Part shown: piece by piece, positions 1 through 8,249 of the stretch
How the letters are laid out: each line of letters opens with the position of its first letter
Position numbering within the stretch: position 1 is the stretch's first letter
Assembly: GCA_035361955.1 (NCBI GenBank)
Contig: DAOSDC010000007.1
Span: forward strand, 1 to 64,000
Length of the DNA: 64,000 nt
Reading direction: 5' to 3'
From: UBA6120 sp035361955
GTDB lineage: Bacteria; Bacillota_I; Bacilli_A; RFN20; CAG-826
Position numbers and translations under genes: made by a program
Notes under the pieces: model-generated
Database searches by the model: none
What the model was told of the DNA's origin: nothing
The model's input: the letters and a program-made list of their open reading frames with translations, nothing else

Positions 1-90
1 CATTAATTGACATTGTTCCACGCTGAATTTTCTCTAATAAGGTGAGGTTGGGGATTATGTGTACAAAAGAGGATATGCAGCGTGGAAGAA

Positions 91-159
91 TGACATCTTA
101 CCCCCGAAAGTTAGACTTAAGTTACTCAGCTCGAGTAATATAAGAAAGACTTCGGGGGT
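91..159 (+). repeat. IS3-type left end with protective hairpin
   Basis: The bases from 91 (TGACATCTTACCCCCGAAAG and on to TTAGACTT) resemble the terminal repeat of IS150-group IS3 elements, which typically read TG..CTGACCCC..AAAGTTAGAC. They also form the left arm of a long hairpin: ACCCCCGAAAGT (100-111) pairs almost fully with ACTTCGGGGGT (149-159). A nested stem TTACTC/GAGTAA lies at 122-127 and 133-138. A T-run follows (159-164), just before the transposase start at 166. Such a structure could stop transcription entering the element. The matching right end was not found, so the element is truncated. Confidence 0.5.
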
Positions 160-165
160 TTTTTC

Positions 166-837
166 ATGAAGTACAGTAACAAAGACAGATTGCAAATGGT
201 TAATGATCATATTGAAGATGGCATGAGTCTGAAAGAATTAAAAGAGAAGTACCACATCGACCGGGTGGGCCGTGGCGCGTACAAACGGGACACGAAACTG
301 CTGGCAATCGGACGGGTGAAGGCCGGCGAGTCAATCAGAACTGTTGCCCTTGATTTGGGCCTTATTGATCCAAACATTTTAGGCGACTGGGTCCGGATGT
401 ATGACATGAAAGAGCCAGATGCAATCAAAGACACGTTTCCACGAAACAACTATATGTTAAAGGATGAGCGGTTCAAGCATAAACTGGATCGGGAGTTGCT
501 TGAAGAGAACGAGCGGTTGCGCGGAGATTGATTACCTAAAAAAATCGCGGACCTTGACTCAAAACCTAGAAGGCGTGACAGCAAAACAAAAAAGTCAGAT
601 TGTCACTGAGTTAAGGAAGAAATACCGATTAGAAGTCCTTCTAGATATTACAAAGATGTCGTCATCAGTGTATTACTATCATGTCAAAGCGAGGAAGAAC
701 CAGGTCAATAAATATCAATCGGCAGAAGACGAAATTGACTATCTATATCTGACAAAACATCGACGGAGACTAGGTTATCACAGAATTCACATCGAATTAT
801 TGAATCGTGGGTGGCGGATTGGCAAATACGAGAATAA
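166..837 (+). pseudogene. IS3-family transposase remnant (orfA plus truncated orfB)
   Basis: The first part (166-531, 121 residues) is an OrfA-type protein with a helix-turn-helix N-terminus and a C-terminal coiled coil ending in ELLEENERLR. The coiled coil continues in another frame as EIDYLKKSRTL, consistent with a 2-base loss in a GCGC run near 518-524, so the two halves no longer read through. The second part has the usual OrfB beginning (ELRKKYRLEVLL, then SSVYYYH, then RRRLGYHRIHIELLNRGWRIGK). It stops before any of the DDE catalytic residues. From about 835 the same frame runs into an unrelated Fic-domain sequence. The element is therefore both frameshifted and 3'-truncated and cannot transpose on its own. 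Confidence 0.75.
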
Positions 838-843
838 AGACAT

Positions 844-1117
844 TTTTTCTTTTGATGATATTCTAGAATTTCATTATTAATTTGAAAGTATTCACCCATT
901 TCAAGATGGTAATGGTAGAGTCGGAAGATTAATTGCATTTTAAGAATGTTTACGTCACGGATTTGTTCCATTCACGATTGATGAAAGTATTAAACTCTTC
1001 TATTTTAGAGGTTTAAAAGAGTGGAAAAGTGAAAAAGGATACCTTATAGATACATGTCTATCTGGACAAGACAAATTTAAGAAATTACTTGATATGTTCA
1101 ATATTAGTTATGAATGA
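844..1117 (+). pseudogene. Fic-domain protein remnant with two in-frame stops
   Basis: One frame reads FSFDDILEFHY, stop (878-880), FESIHPFQDGNGRVGRLIAF, stop (941-943), ECLRHGFVPFTIDE and on to GYLIDTCLSGQDKF, ending at 1115-1117. HPFQDGNGRVGR (893-928) is the diagnostic Fic motif HPFxDGNGRxxR, which in active enzymes transfers AMP or another nucleotide part to a target protein. Both internal TAA codons sit where relatives normally have Lys or Arg, so they look like single-base nonsense mutations. The N-terminal half of the gene is missing and is replaced by the transposase remnant. This is a dead fragment, probably left after insertion-sequence activity. Confidence 0.75.
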
Positions 1118-1480
1118 TGGGGAAAATACGATTACATAATGTTTCAAATCCAAAATGGGAATATGAGTCTTGCGGCTTTGAAGGACCAGATGTTTGGTAT
1201 ATTTGCTATAAATAACCATAAGAGCTGGAGTGTTAAATCTGTTTATAGTTACTTAAACTTCTTTTGAGGTATGTAAATTTCAACAAAGGGTGCGTAAATG
1301 TATCAAAGTAGTAGCCCTAACACAACTATTTGAAAATACTGGTCAAGCACAGTACGATAGATTCCACTTTGTATAAAAGAATTAGAGCCTTATAAATAGG
1401 GCTCTTTTCTATCAATCAGCCTGATTAGCATGCTAATAAACATTATTAGAAAATACTAAATGCCATGCTCTCTGAGTATT
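1118..1480. other. Intergenic stretch with weak coding remnants
   Basis: No gene could be supported here. Short translated pieces such as WEYESCGFEGPDVWYICY (around 1160-1210) and LTQLFENTGQAQYDRFHFV (around 1318-1375, ending at a stop) look like ends of decayed genes but were not recognised. A small hairpin AGAGCC/GGCTCT (1384-1405) followed by TTTTC could be a weak plus-strand terminator for the lost genes. The AT-rich composition fits a decaying accessory segment. Confidence 0.4.
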
Positions 1481-1509
1481 AAAAAAAGAATCTCGGAACA
1501 ATCCGAGAT
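1481..1509 (-). terminator. Terminator of the phosphonate-type ABC operon
   Basis: Read on the minus strand, an 8-bp stem ATCTCGGA/TCCGAGAT with a 4-base loop (1490-1509) is followed by a T-run (complement of the A-run at 1481-1487). It starts 6 bases beyond the stop codon of the last permease gene, the usual place for an intrinsic terminator. Confidence 0.85.
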
Positions 1510-1515
1510 GTGTTA

Positions 1516-2343
1516 CTAAACGAGTTTATTTCTTAAGTATCCTGATAAGAAATCAACGACGAGGACCATGACAACGATTGCTAATAAAACCGTACCAGCC
1601 ATTTCCCAAGCGGGTGCTGAAGTATTGCTCAAAGCGATTTGCAAAGGTAGGCCAATACCACCGGCACCAACAAGACCAAATATCGTTGCCGAGCGCAGGT
1701 TAATATCAAACCGATATAACGTCATCGATGTAAGTTCGGGCATGATATTAGGCACGATGCCATAGCGAATTTTTTGCCAAAGATTTGCACCGACCGAATC
1801 GAGCGCTTCAAGTGAACTGCGATCCATATTATCAATCGATTCTGCAAATAGCTTGCCGAGCATTCCAATCGAGTGAATTCCGATTGTGAGGATTACTGTT
1901 AAAGGAGTCATTCCTAAACCTTTGACAAATATCAAGGCGAGAATCAATTCGGGGAAGACGCGGATTAAAACAAGAATCGTCTCACACACTTTGGCCCATT
2001 TTTTTCCAACGACGTTTTGCGCGGCTAAGAAACCGAAAGGTATGGCCAAAAAGGCACCGATTAATGTCCCAAATAAAGTCATGGCAATCGTTTCTAGCAT
2101 CTTATAGACGATGCCGTCATCAAATTGTGCCATACCATAACCGAAAAAATACTCCCAATTGATATTAACGATTCGTTCAAACATCGTTTTGAATTTATAA
2201 CCAGCTTGACTCAGTGAGTTTAGATTGATATTAGCTCCAGTAAACGAAACGACAATCAACACAAAAATAACGATGACTAAAATAAGATTAGCAATCCATT
2301 TTCGTGGTCGTTTAGCATAGCTGGCTGAAACATTCTTGTTCAT
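1516..2343 (-). CDS. phnE: Phosphonate/phosphate-type ABC transporter permease (PhnE-like)
   Basis: This 275-residue inner-membrane protein has an N-terminal membrane segment (about 16-36) and further hydrophobic segments from about 85 on. The cytoplasmic EAA-type loop EALDSVGANLWQKIRYGIVP lies in the last 40% and is followed by the family signature FGLVGAGGIG. It is the second of two PhnE-type permeases; such systems usually work as a heterodimer or as two copies. It overlaps the upstream permease by 4 bases (2340-2343), so translation is probably coupled, and a terminator follows at once. The phosphonate assignment is by family. Phosphite, phosphate or another phosphorus oxyanion is equally possible because no C-P lyase genes are in view. 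Confidence 0.88.
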   Translation of the reverse strand: MNKNVSASYAKRPRKWIANLILVIVIFVLIVVSFTGANINLNSLSQAGYKFKTMFERIVNINWEYFFGYGMAQFDDGIVYKMLETIAMTLFGTLIGAFLAIPFGFLAAQNVVGKKWAKVCETILVLIRVFPELILALIFVKGLGMTPLTVILTIGIHSIGMLGKLFAESIDNMDRSSLEALDSVGANLWQKIRYGIVPNIMPELTSMTLYRFDINLRSATIFGLVGAGGIGLPLQIALSNTSAPAWEMAGTVLLAIVVMVLVVDFLSGYLRNKLV

Positions 2344-3149
2344 TGGAGTTTGCTCCGGACAAAATTGGCCAACAACTGAATGATGAGTATCAAGACAAAC
2401 ATCACGATAACGGCGCCACCAACACGATCATAGTCATACAAAATGTTGTCTTTGATGACGCTGCCGATACCACCGGCACCGACATATCCAAGCATCGCCG
2501 ATGCCCGGATATTAATTTCAAATATGTAAATGGTATAACTAATGTAGATTGGTCCGATTTGACTCAAAACGGCAAAACGGAATGAAGATATTTTATTGGC
2601 TCCAACCGATTCTAATGCCTCAAAGGGACTCATATCGACGGTCTCAATGGCTTCGTAAAGCATTTTTCCCATGATACCAAACGAGAATACGGCAATCGCG
2701 GCGATACCAGAGAGAATTCCAAACCCGACGAGGGCAACCGCAAGCGCGGCCAACATGAGTGTGGGAATCGTCCGTAAGAAATTGAGTAAAAATTTGATTG
2801 GAACGCTAATCCATCGTTGTTTGATGATATTACGAGCACTCATGATGGCCACCGGAAAGGCGAGGCCACATCCGATAATTGTGCCGGCAAAAGTCATTTG
2901 CAGCGTGTCAATGATTTCATCATCTAATGTCAGCATGAAAGCAAAATAGTCACCCCAATCTCGTGAATTCTGAGGAGTGAACATCTTTGTCACTATAATT
3001 CCGAGTTGCGAAAATCTGATCGATGACCAATTGATGGGCACTAATGATCCCATAATCACGCAAAAGGTGATAAAAAGCGGCAGAATAATCCAAAAGCGAT
3101 TGAACGGCTTTTTAATCACTTTGCCGTTTGAAAGTTTGAATAAACTCAC
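2340..3149 (-). CDS. phnE: Phosphonate/phosphate-type ABC transporter permease (PhnE-like)
   Basis: This 269-residue membrane permease is the first of the pair. It has a hydrophobic N-terminal segment (about 17-38), five or so further membrane stretches, and the EAA loop EALESVGANKISSFRFAVLS followed by LGYVGAGGIG. The start is GTG at 3149, sharing its first G with the TAG stop of the ATPase gene (TAGTG), so expression is coupled to phnC. Its 3' end overlaps the second permease by 4 bases. With the ATPase and the binding lipoprotein upstream it completes a one-operon importer. Confidence 0.88.
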   Translation of the reverse strand: MSLFKLSNGKVIKKPFNRFWIILPLFITFCVIMGSLVPINWSSIRFSQLGIIVTKMFTPQNSRDWGDYFAFMLTLDDEIIDTLQMTFAGTIIGCGLAFPVAIMSARNIIKQRWISVPIKFLLNFLRTIPTLMLAALAVALVGFGILSGIAAIAVFSFGIMGKMLYEAIETVDMSPFEALESVGANKISSFRFAVLSQIGPIYISYTIYIFEINIRASAMLGYVGAGGIGSVIKDNILYDYDRVGGAVIVMFVLILIIQLLANFVRSKLQ

Positions 3150-3916
3150 TAGTCGACTCCAAGTATTTCGTTATGAGCAAGCGAGCGCCCATATATTTGC
3201 ACGAGCGTATCATCGTTAATTTCTGTGACTGGTCCGTCGAAAACGACAACTCCATCACGAATGCCGATGATCCGTTTAGCATATTTAAGTGCTAAATCGA
3301 CATGGTGCATGTTGGCAACGATGGTAATGCCAAAATCTCGATTCACTTTGGCAAAATCATTCATAACCTGGACAGTGGTAATTGGATCTAATGAAGCGAC
3401 GGGCTCATCGGCTAGAATCACTTTTGGTTTTTGGGCAAGTGAGCGGGCGAGGGCGACGCGTTGCTGTTGACCGCCCGACAACTGATCGGCGCGCGTAAAC
3501 GCTTTTTCAAGAATACCCATCGTATCGAGTGATTCAAGCGCCAAAATTTTATCTTCTTTGGGAAATAAACCAAATAGTGTTTTGAATGTGGAGTGATAGG
3601 CGACTCGTCCGGTCAAGACATTATTGAATACCGACATGCGCTTGACCAAATTAAACGACTGGAAAATCATGCCGATGCCGCGACGCAACATGCGTAATTC
3701 TTTGCCTTTGAGCTGGCCGACGTCGACATCGTCGACCAGCAATTTTCCTGAAGTAATCGAATGCATCTTATTAATCGAGCGCAGCAATGTCGATTTGCCT
3801 GCGCCTGACAAGCCGATAATGGCGACGAACTCACCATCATTGATTGTTAAATTGACGCCTTTCAAGGCCTGGACGCCATTGGGATAAGTTTTATAGACGT
3901 CAATGAATTGAATCAT
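3149..3916 (-). CDS. phnC: Phosphonate/phosphate-type ABC transporter ATPase (PhnC-like)
   Basis: This 255-residue ABC ATPase has Walker A GLSGAGKST (35-43), a Q-loop in GMIFQSFNLV, the signature LSGGQQQR, Walker B VILADEP and a switch histidine in ANMHHVD, so all catalytic motifs are intact. The spacing FNLVKRMSV..VLTGR is typical of the PhnC subfamily. It powers uptake through the two PhnE-type permeases. It lies 24 bases after the binding-protein gene and shares one base with the next gene. Confidence 0.92.
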   Translation of the reverse strand: MIQFIDVYKTYPNGVQALKGVNLTINDGEFVAIIGLSGAGKSTLLRSINKMHSITSGKLLVDDVDVGQLKGKELRMLRRGIGMIFQSFNLVKRMSVFNNVLTGRVAYHSTFKTLFGLFPKEDKILALESLDTMGILEKAFTRADQLSGGQQQRVALARSLAQKPKVILADEPVASLDPITTVQVMNDFAKVNRDFGITIVANMHHVDLALKYAKRIIGIRDGVVVFDGPVTEINDDTLVQIYGRSLAHNEILGVD

Positions 3917-3940
3917 GAATGTGAATTCTCTTTATGCTGA

Positions 3941-4981
3941 TTATAGATTGTTATCGCGTTTAAAGACGTAAACAGCTCGTTCGCCATCATAGTCTGAGTC
4001 AACGGCGATTTTGTAACCTGTATGGTTATATAGTGCTAACGCGGTTAAGCCAAACTCAGTCTGAATAATTTCCATGAACGCAGTTTGGATGGCGGCTTTG
4101 AGTTCCGCGCTAAGGCTTGTAATCGCCGAAATGGTGTCGTTATAAATACCTGGCGATAAATCGACAACACGAAGATCACGGAAGATGTTTTGGCCAGGGA
4201 CAGCGTTGTAGGCGTCGAAGGCAGTAGTTCCCGTGCGAGCATCCAAAAAGGCAAAAGCGGCATCGGAATTACCATCCATCATGTGTTGAATTTGACTTTG
4301 GTGACCGCCGGCGACCGTAATGTATTTAACTTCGTTGTCCCCAGGAGTTTCTGAAGTAAGACTTAAACCATTTTCATGGAGCATAACGGCTGGATAGACA
4401 TAACCAGAACCAGATTGCCGCGAACCAGCGGCGACTGTCTTTCCTTCAAGGTCGGCAATTGAAGTAATTGGCGAGTCATTTTTAACGATTAGCATAGAGT
4501 AATAGGATGAGACTTTGGCAGTTGCGTGCTTTGCGCCATTATAAGTTGAAGCGTTCACATTCGCGATAATCGTTGCCTTATCCATAATCTCGTTGCCATC
4601 TTCGTCAATTTGGGCGGCATACGCGTCTCGAACTGACGATAATAAAACTTCGACTTTGCCCGGTTCTTCGGTTGTGACATAGGCGTATTGGGCTGAAGTT
4701 AAGAAACCAACGTGGACTTGTTCGGAAACCATGGCTTCCGTTAGCGCTTCGTAATCGGTTGTAACATCTAAATCAAATTTGTGTCCGGGAATCTTAAGTT
4801 CAAGCAAAGTTTCAAGGCCAGATAGTTTTAGCAACATGGCGGGGTCGGCGGTCGCTTGGTTCGATGGGACGAAACGCATCACGATCGTCTCTGGATCAGT
4901 CGATCCTTCGCTTGATCCGCATGAAGCCATCATCGGTAAAGCAAACAATAACGGGATAATCAGAGCAGAAATTTTTTTCAT
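3941..4981 (-). CDS. phnD: Phosphonate/phosphate-type binding lipoprotein (PhnD-like)
   Basis: This 346-residue extracellular binding protein starts with a short signal peptide ending in a lipobox (MAS then Cys21), so it should be lipid-anchored to the outer face of the membrane. The PhnD-family features are TSAQYAYV, NDSPITSIADLEGKTVA and the ligand-loop stretch GSRQSGSGYVYPAVML. It is the first gene of a four-gene importer operon (phnD-phnC-phnE-phnE). A ribosome site AAAGGA lies 8 to 9 bases before the ATG. No convincing sigma-A promoter was found in the AT-rich leader. The exact phosphorus ligand cannot be read from the sequence. Confidence 0.88.
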   Translation of the reverse strand: MKKISALIIPLLFALPMMASCGSSEGSTDPETIVMRFVPSNQATADPAMLLKLSGLETLLELKIPGHKFDLDVTTDYEALTEAMVSEQVHVGFLTSAQYAYVTTEEPGKVEVLLSSVRDAYAAQIDEDGNEIMDKATIIANVNASTYNGAKHATAKVSSYYSMLIVKNDSPITSIADLEGKTVAAGSRQSGSGYVYPAVMLHENGLSLTSETPGDNEVKYITVAGGHQSQIQHMMDGNSDAAFAFLDARTGTTAFDAYNAVPGQNIFRDLRVVDLSPGIYNDTISAITSLSAELKAAIQTAFMEIIQTEFGLTALALYNHTGYKIAVDSDYDGERAVYVFKRDNNL

Positions 4982-5775
4982 ATAAGATCCTTTCTTTCTG
5001 TGAAGTCCAAATAGATTTTAATACCTGCGATAACACGATGGGTCCAGCAATCGGTTGTCGGTATTATCGATGAGTAATTTCAGGGACTTCCTTGTCAATT
5101 CTAGCATGGCAAAAATGGCTTTTGTAGAGGTATTCCATAAGTTGTTTTTTGGTATATATTTGATATTTTTATTTTTTTTGTATCGAGTAAAATATAATGT
5201 TAAGCAGTAAATTTACCAGATCATAACAATCGTTATTTTTTCGATTTTTCTTGGTATTTTTGTCCTAAATGGAATCATAGAAAACAAATTAATTGATGGA
5301 AATAGTAGAAGACATTGTTTTCCCATATTAAGAAACCGTTTTCATATAAAAAAAATAGTGATCGATATATGTCTAAGTCTCCGTCTAACCAATCGAGTAG
5401 CGACGTTTGACTTACTGCTTTTAAAATACAATTTAGGCGTGCAACTCAATTAGAATACCGCATTTTTACATACCGCATTTTTAGTTGCGATGAGATTGCG
5501 GGGTCGATTCCCACGGCGCTATCATTAAATGATTAGAATTAATACAATATGTCGGTTATTTTTCTTAACATGCAATCTAATTTTCTTGATATTAAGCCTC
5601 CGGACACATATAAGATTAAGGCCGTAAACAATCAATTCTTTACCTTAAAATATCAATCAGGGGCACGATTGGAGCCAATCAGACGCATGATTAAATATTA
5701 TTAATGACTAGAAGGAGTGTTGTTACGCCTGCTAACTATGAAAACGTCAACCAAGCTTAGGGAGTTTTGTTGGCT
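4982..5775. other. AT-rich intergenic region, 0.8 kb, with a possible tRNA 3'-end scar
   Basis: No protein gene could be supported. At 5498-5524 there is a stretch resembling the T-arm and 3' acceptor strand of a tRNA or tmRNA: GCGGG, loop GTCGATT, CCCAC, then GGCGCTATCA. Four of five T-stem pairs form. No 5' half or anticodon arm is nearby, so it is a fragment at best, such as an integration-site scar. At 5710-5717 a good ribosome site AGAAGGAG precedes a TTG-started 23-codon frame, judged not to be a real gene. The region also holds the unresolved promoter of the phn operon. Confidence 0.4.
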
Positions 5776-7047
5776 TTATTTGCAATCATAAACTGTGCTT
5801 GGGCCGTTTCCTTTTCTTACAATGATGCCATAATTTTCTAGTTCGTTAAGTCTTCTAATCAAAGTCACCTTATCCAATTTGACCGCCTCTTCAATGTTCT
5901 GTCTTGGTGAATTTGGATTAGCTCTAAGATATGAGACAATCGCTTCTTTTTTATCTAGCCTTTGATAGTCAAAATTAGTCACAGGCAAAAAGATTCGAAT
6001 TTGAGACGAACAAACTTCAAAATATGGCTTACACCTGTATTGAATATAACTTTCGTTGATTCTTCTTATTCCAGTTCCAAACTGTTCAATTAAATTGAGT
6101 CTAAAGAAAACGTTTGCGATGATTGGGTTTCTTGAAACAGACACTAGTCCTCTGCGATATTGCTCCTCGTCGATACCTTCAGGTAATCCTCCAGGAGATA
6201 CGACCTCGATGAAATTTTCGAACATCGATATTTGAATTCCTGAATTTAATAGATAGTCTCTATGGATGATGGCGTTTGCTAAAGTTTCCCTAAAAGCGAC
6301 AAGTGGAATTTGCTCCTTTGTCACTCGATTTTTCCCTTCGATGACTTGATACGTTGGATATGAAGCTTGAAAGTATTCAGTCACCTCATCTAAATATTCT
6401 AGTATCGACCGATACGCGAATTTTTTCCTGTCTAAGAAAGTATTTGTGTCGAGTTTAAATTTAGCAACATCGATATAAGATTGGTTCAGCTCATCTTTAT
6501 CAGATAAAAGTATCGCGGCATTATTGTATAAATTATGTTTAAAAAGCCCGAGGGTCGTTAAGATATCTTGGTTTATGTTCATAACACCAAGTATCTTAGC
6601 CATTTTGTTTTTTAAATAATTGAAACTTAAATTATTTTCTGATGTTTTTACTTGATCGAAAGTGATGTTTTTTGAAGATAGGACTAATCTAGTTAAATTA
6701 GGACCGTCTAAAGGAAACGTCGAAGTATCGTTACGCATATAAGCGGTATTTTTGTAGTAGTACGGACCATCATTACCCTTAGAAACCATTATTTCGATAA
6801 CATTTTTGCCATCGATATCTAAAATATTCATCTGATACATCGGAATTGGCGTAATCGATGTGTTGATGGTATTTTCGATATTGAGTTTTTCATGCAAAAC
6901 ATTAGGAACGCCAACTACGATTCCAGAATCGTTAACACCAATGTAGAGATAACCATCATGAAAATTACTATATGCTGAAATCGTTTTCAATGCCTTAACA
7001 GTGAACTTTTCTTTTAATTCAATCGTGTTTGACTCTTTAAATTCCAT
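5776..7047 (-). CDS. AlbA_2 / HATPase_c_4 / winged-helix regulator
   Basis: This 423-residue protein has the layout of the AlbA_2 family, often loosely called RecG-like or Schlafen-like. The N-terminal AlbA_2 domain (about 5-115) contains ESNTIELKEKF and DGYLYIGVNDSGIVVGV. A GHKL-like HATPase_c_4 region (about 250-345) contains FRETLANAIIHRDY and FGTGIRRI. A C-terminal winged helix (about 365-423) contains SPRQNIEEAVKLDKVTLIRRL. Such proteins are mostly uncharacterised, and some are tied to stress or phage defence. The start has a ribosome site AGAGGTG and a good promoter (7068-7096). The gene is preceded by a striking array of operator-like repeats, suggesting autoregulation. Base composition is more AT-rich than in neighbouring genes. 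Confidence 0.85.
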   Translation of the reverse strand: MEFKESNTIELKEKFTVKALKTISAYSNFHDGYLYIGVNDSGIVVGVPNVLHEKLNIENTINTSITPIPMYQMNILDIDGKNVIEIMVSKGNDGPYYYKNTAYMRNDTSTFPLDGPNLTRLVLSSKNITFDQVKTSENNLSFNYLKNKMAKILGVMNINQDILTTLGLFKHNLYNNAAILLSDKDELNQSYIDVAKFKLDTNTFLDRKKFAYRSILEYLDEVTEYFQASYPTYQVIEGKNRVTKEQIPLVAFRETLANAIIHRDYLLNSGIQISMFENFIEVVSPGGLPEGIDEEQYRRGLVSVSRNPIIANVFFRLNLIEQFGTGIRRINESYIQYRCKPYFEVCSSQIRIFLPVTNFDYQRLDKKEAIVSYLRANPNSPRQNIEEAVKLDKVTLIRRLNELENYGIIVRKGNGPSTVYDCK

Positions 7048-7050
7048 ATT

Positions 7051-7191
7051 TTAGCACCTCTGAAACAATTATATTGTCTATCGTTTCAAAATGCAACGAA
7101 CGACATTTGTAACGTTTCAAAATACAACGATTAACATTGCTATTGTTTCAGTGTGTAACAATTAAAAAAGTTATCGTTTCTAATTATGTTA
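7051..7191. repeat. Five operator-like units at an exact 31-bp period
   Basis: Units of 17 bases start at 7051, 7082, 7113, 7144 and 7175, each exactly 31 bp from the last. The core units are CGTTTCAAAATGCAACG (7082), CGTTTCAAAATACAACG (7113) and TGTTTCAGTGTGTAACA (7144). Each is an imperfect dyad with conserved outer arms (CGTT/AACG, or TGTT/AACA in the third, a compensating change). The 7175 unit keeps the left arm CGTTTC only. The 7051 unit reads TGTTTCAGAGGTGCTAA on the minus strand and overlaps the ribosome site. The array covers the promoter -35 element of the AlbA_2 gene. Three helical turns between units would place bound proteins on nearly the same DNA face. Confidence 0.85.
7068..7096 (-). 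promoter_or_regulatory. Sigma-A promoter of the AlbA_2-family gene
   Basis: On the minus strand a -35 TTGCAT (7096-7091) is separated by 17 bases from a perfect -10 TATAAT (7073-7068), about 20 bases before the start codon at 7047. The -35 lies inside one of the phased dyads, so a repressor bound there would block polymerase. Confidence 0.85.
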
Positions 7192-7235
7192 TGATGAACA
7201 TCTAATGTCATTAAATAACTCATCAGTAGCATCTA

Positions 7236-8099
7236 TCAATTGGCAACAGTGAAAACGCCGACTAAACAGTAATCAACGAAAAGGATGCCGTGCTTAGCAT
7301 GTTGGTGGTGTACTTTGCGCATTACTTTAATGACACGGCGTAATTTCCCATGTGCATAGATGATATGATCGGAACTGTTTTCAGTTTGGTAGATGTCTAA
7401 TTTGACGCGTTTGCTCATACGCTGGATGAGCGTGGCCATGATTGGTTCGTATTGTTTGACAACCAGTACATAGCGATGATGGTTACGATGGAATTTTTTA
7501 TATAGCCTGCGATAGTAATGTCCTGCTTTAAAGGCATGAACGATTGACATAATAATTTGATATGGAATGATCGCGACAATTGTCGCGAAAGTTAACACGA
7601 GCACGAGTATATACCCCAAAATCAAACGGCCGACGACGAGCGCGACGCCGAGGATTGCACCCAAAGTGCCTCCCCGATATTCCGTGTGTGTCTCCTGTCC
7701 GGCGTACTGGCCGCCACGGTAGTAAGTCGTGGTTACTTCATATGACGGCAAATTGTCGGGAATAAAAAACACCGATAGCTCCCAATTGCCCTGAAAGGCA
7801 ACTCGATAAATGAATTTGTAATAGGGAACAACGATGATTAACGAAATAAGCAGCATAAGCGTAAACTCATCATGATTTAGTTGTCTTAGTTCATTAAATA
7901 CGAGGATGCCGACAATAACGAATACGAGCCTAAAAAGAAATGACCATAAAAAACCACGGCTTCGATAATGATGGTATGTGGCTTTCCGCAGGCTCCCGAG
8001 GCTTGAACAGCGAGTGCAAATAATGTTATTTTCATCGTCAATGTTCGTCAATTCTAAATGACGAATGTCATCTTGGCATTTAAAGCATTTACAATCCAT
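7236..8099 (-). CDS. Zinc-ribbon membrane protein of unknown function
   Basis: This 287-residue protein begins with two CxxC pairs (C5/C8 and C28/C31) that should fold as a small zinc ribbon. Several hydrophobic segments follow (about 50-66, 77-95 and 135-180). The C-terminal 90 residues are basic and histidine-rich (HHRYVLVVKQYEP, RVIKVMRKVHHQHAKHG). The central part contains a YYRGGQYAGQETHTEYRGG turn. No family was recognised. The layout suggests a membrane protein with a cytosolic metal-binding head. The start has ribosome site TAGGAG 6 bases upstream. It lies upstream of the AlbA_2 gene on the same strand, but the operator array with its own promoter separates them. Confidence 0.7.
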   Translation of the reverse strand: MDCKCFKCQDDIRHLELTNIDDENNIICTRCSSLGSLRKATYHHYRSRGFLWSFLFRLVFVIVGILVFNELRQLNHDEFTLMLLISLIIVVPYYKFIYRVAFQGNWELSVFFIPDNLPSYEVTTTYYRGGQYAGQETHTEYRGGTLGAILGVALVVGRLILGYILVLVLTFATIVAIIPYQIIMSIVHAFKAGHYYRRLYKKFHRNHHRYVLVVKQYEPIMATLIQRMSKRVKLDIYQTENSSDHIIYAHGKLRRVIKVMRKVHHQHAKHGILFVDYCLVGVFTVAN

Positions 8100-8249
8100 G
8101 ACATACTCCTACGTGGTTGTGTACTTTTATGATAAGCGAATGAAGAAAACAAAAAAACACCATATCGGTGAGAAAATATATTTTTTGTTCATTGGTTGTG
8201 GCGGAAAAAAACGCGGTCTTTTGCTAATATTTTATCAGCGAGGTAATTT

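Noticed and set aside
4982..5110. Sigma-A promoter for the phn operon
   Set aside because: A TTGACA-like box and a GATAAT box exist on the minus strand but are 24 bases apart, too far for a normal promoter.
5717..5791. A 23-codon TTG-started frame after AGAAGGAG
   Set aside because: The ribosome site is only 2 bases from the start, the product has no recognisable feature, and it runs into the end of the AlbA_2-family gene on the other strand.
7051..7191. CRISPR array
   Set aside because: The repeats are 17-base dyads with a 14-base gap, too short for repeat-spacer units, and no cas genes are near.
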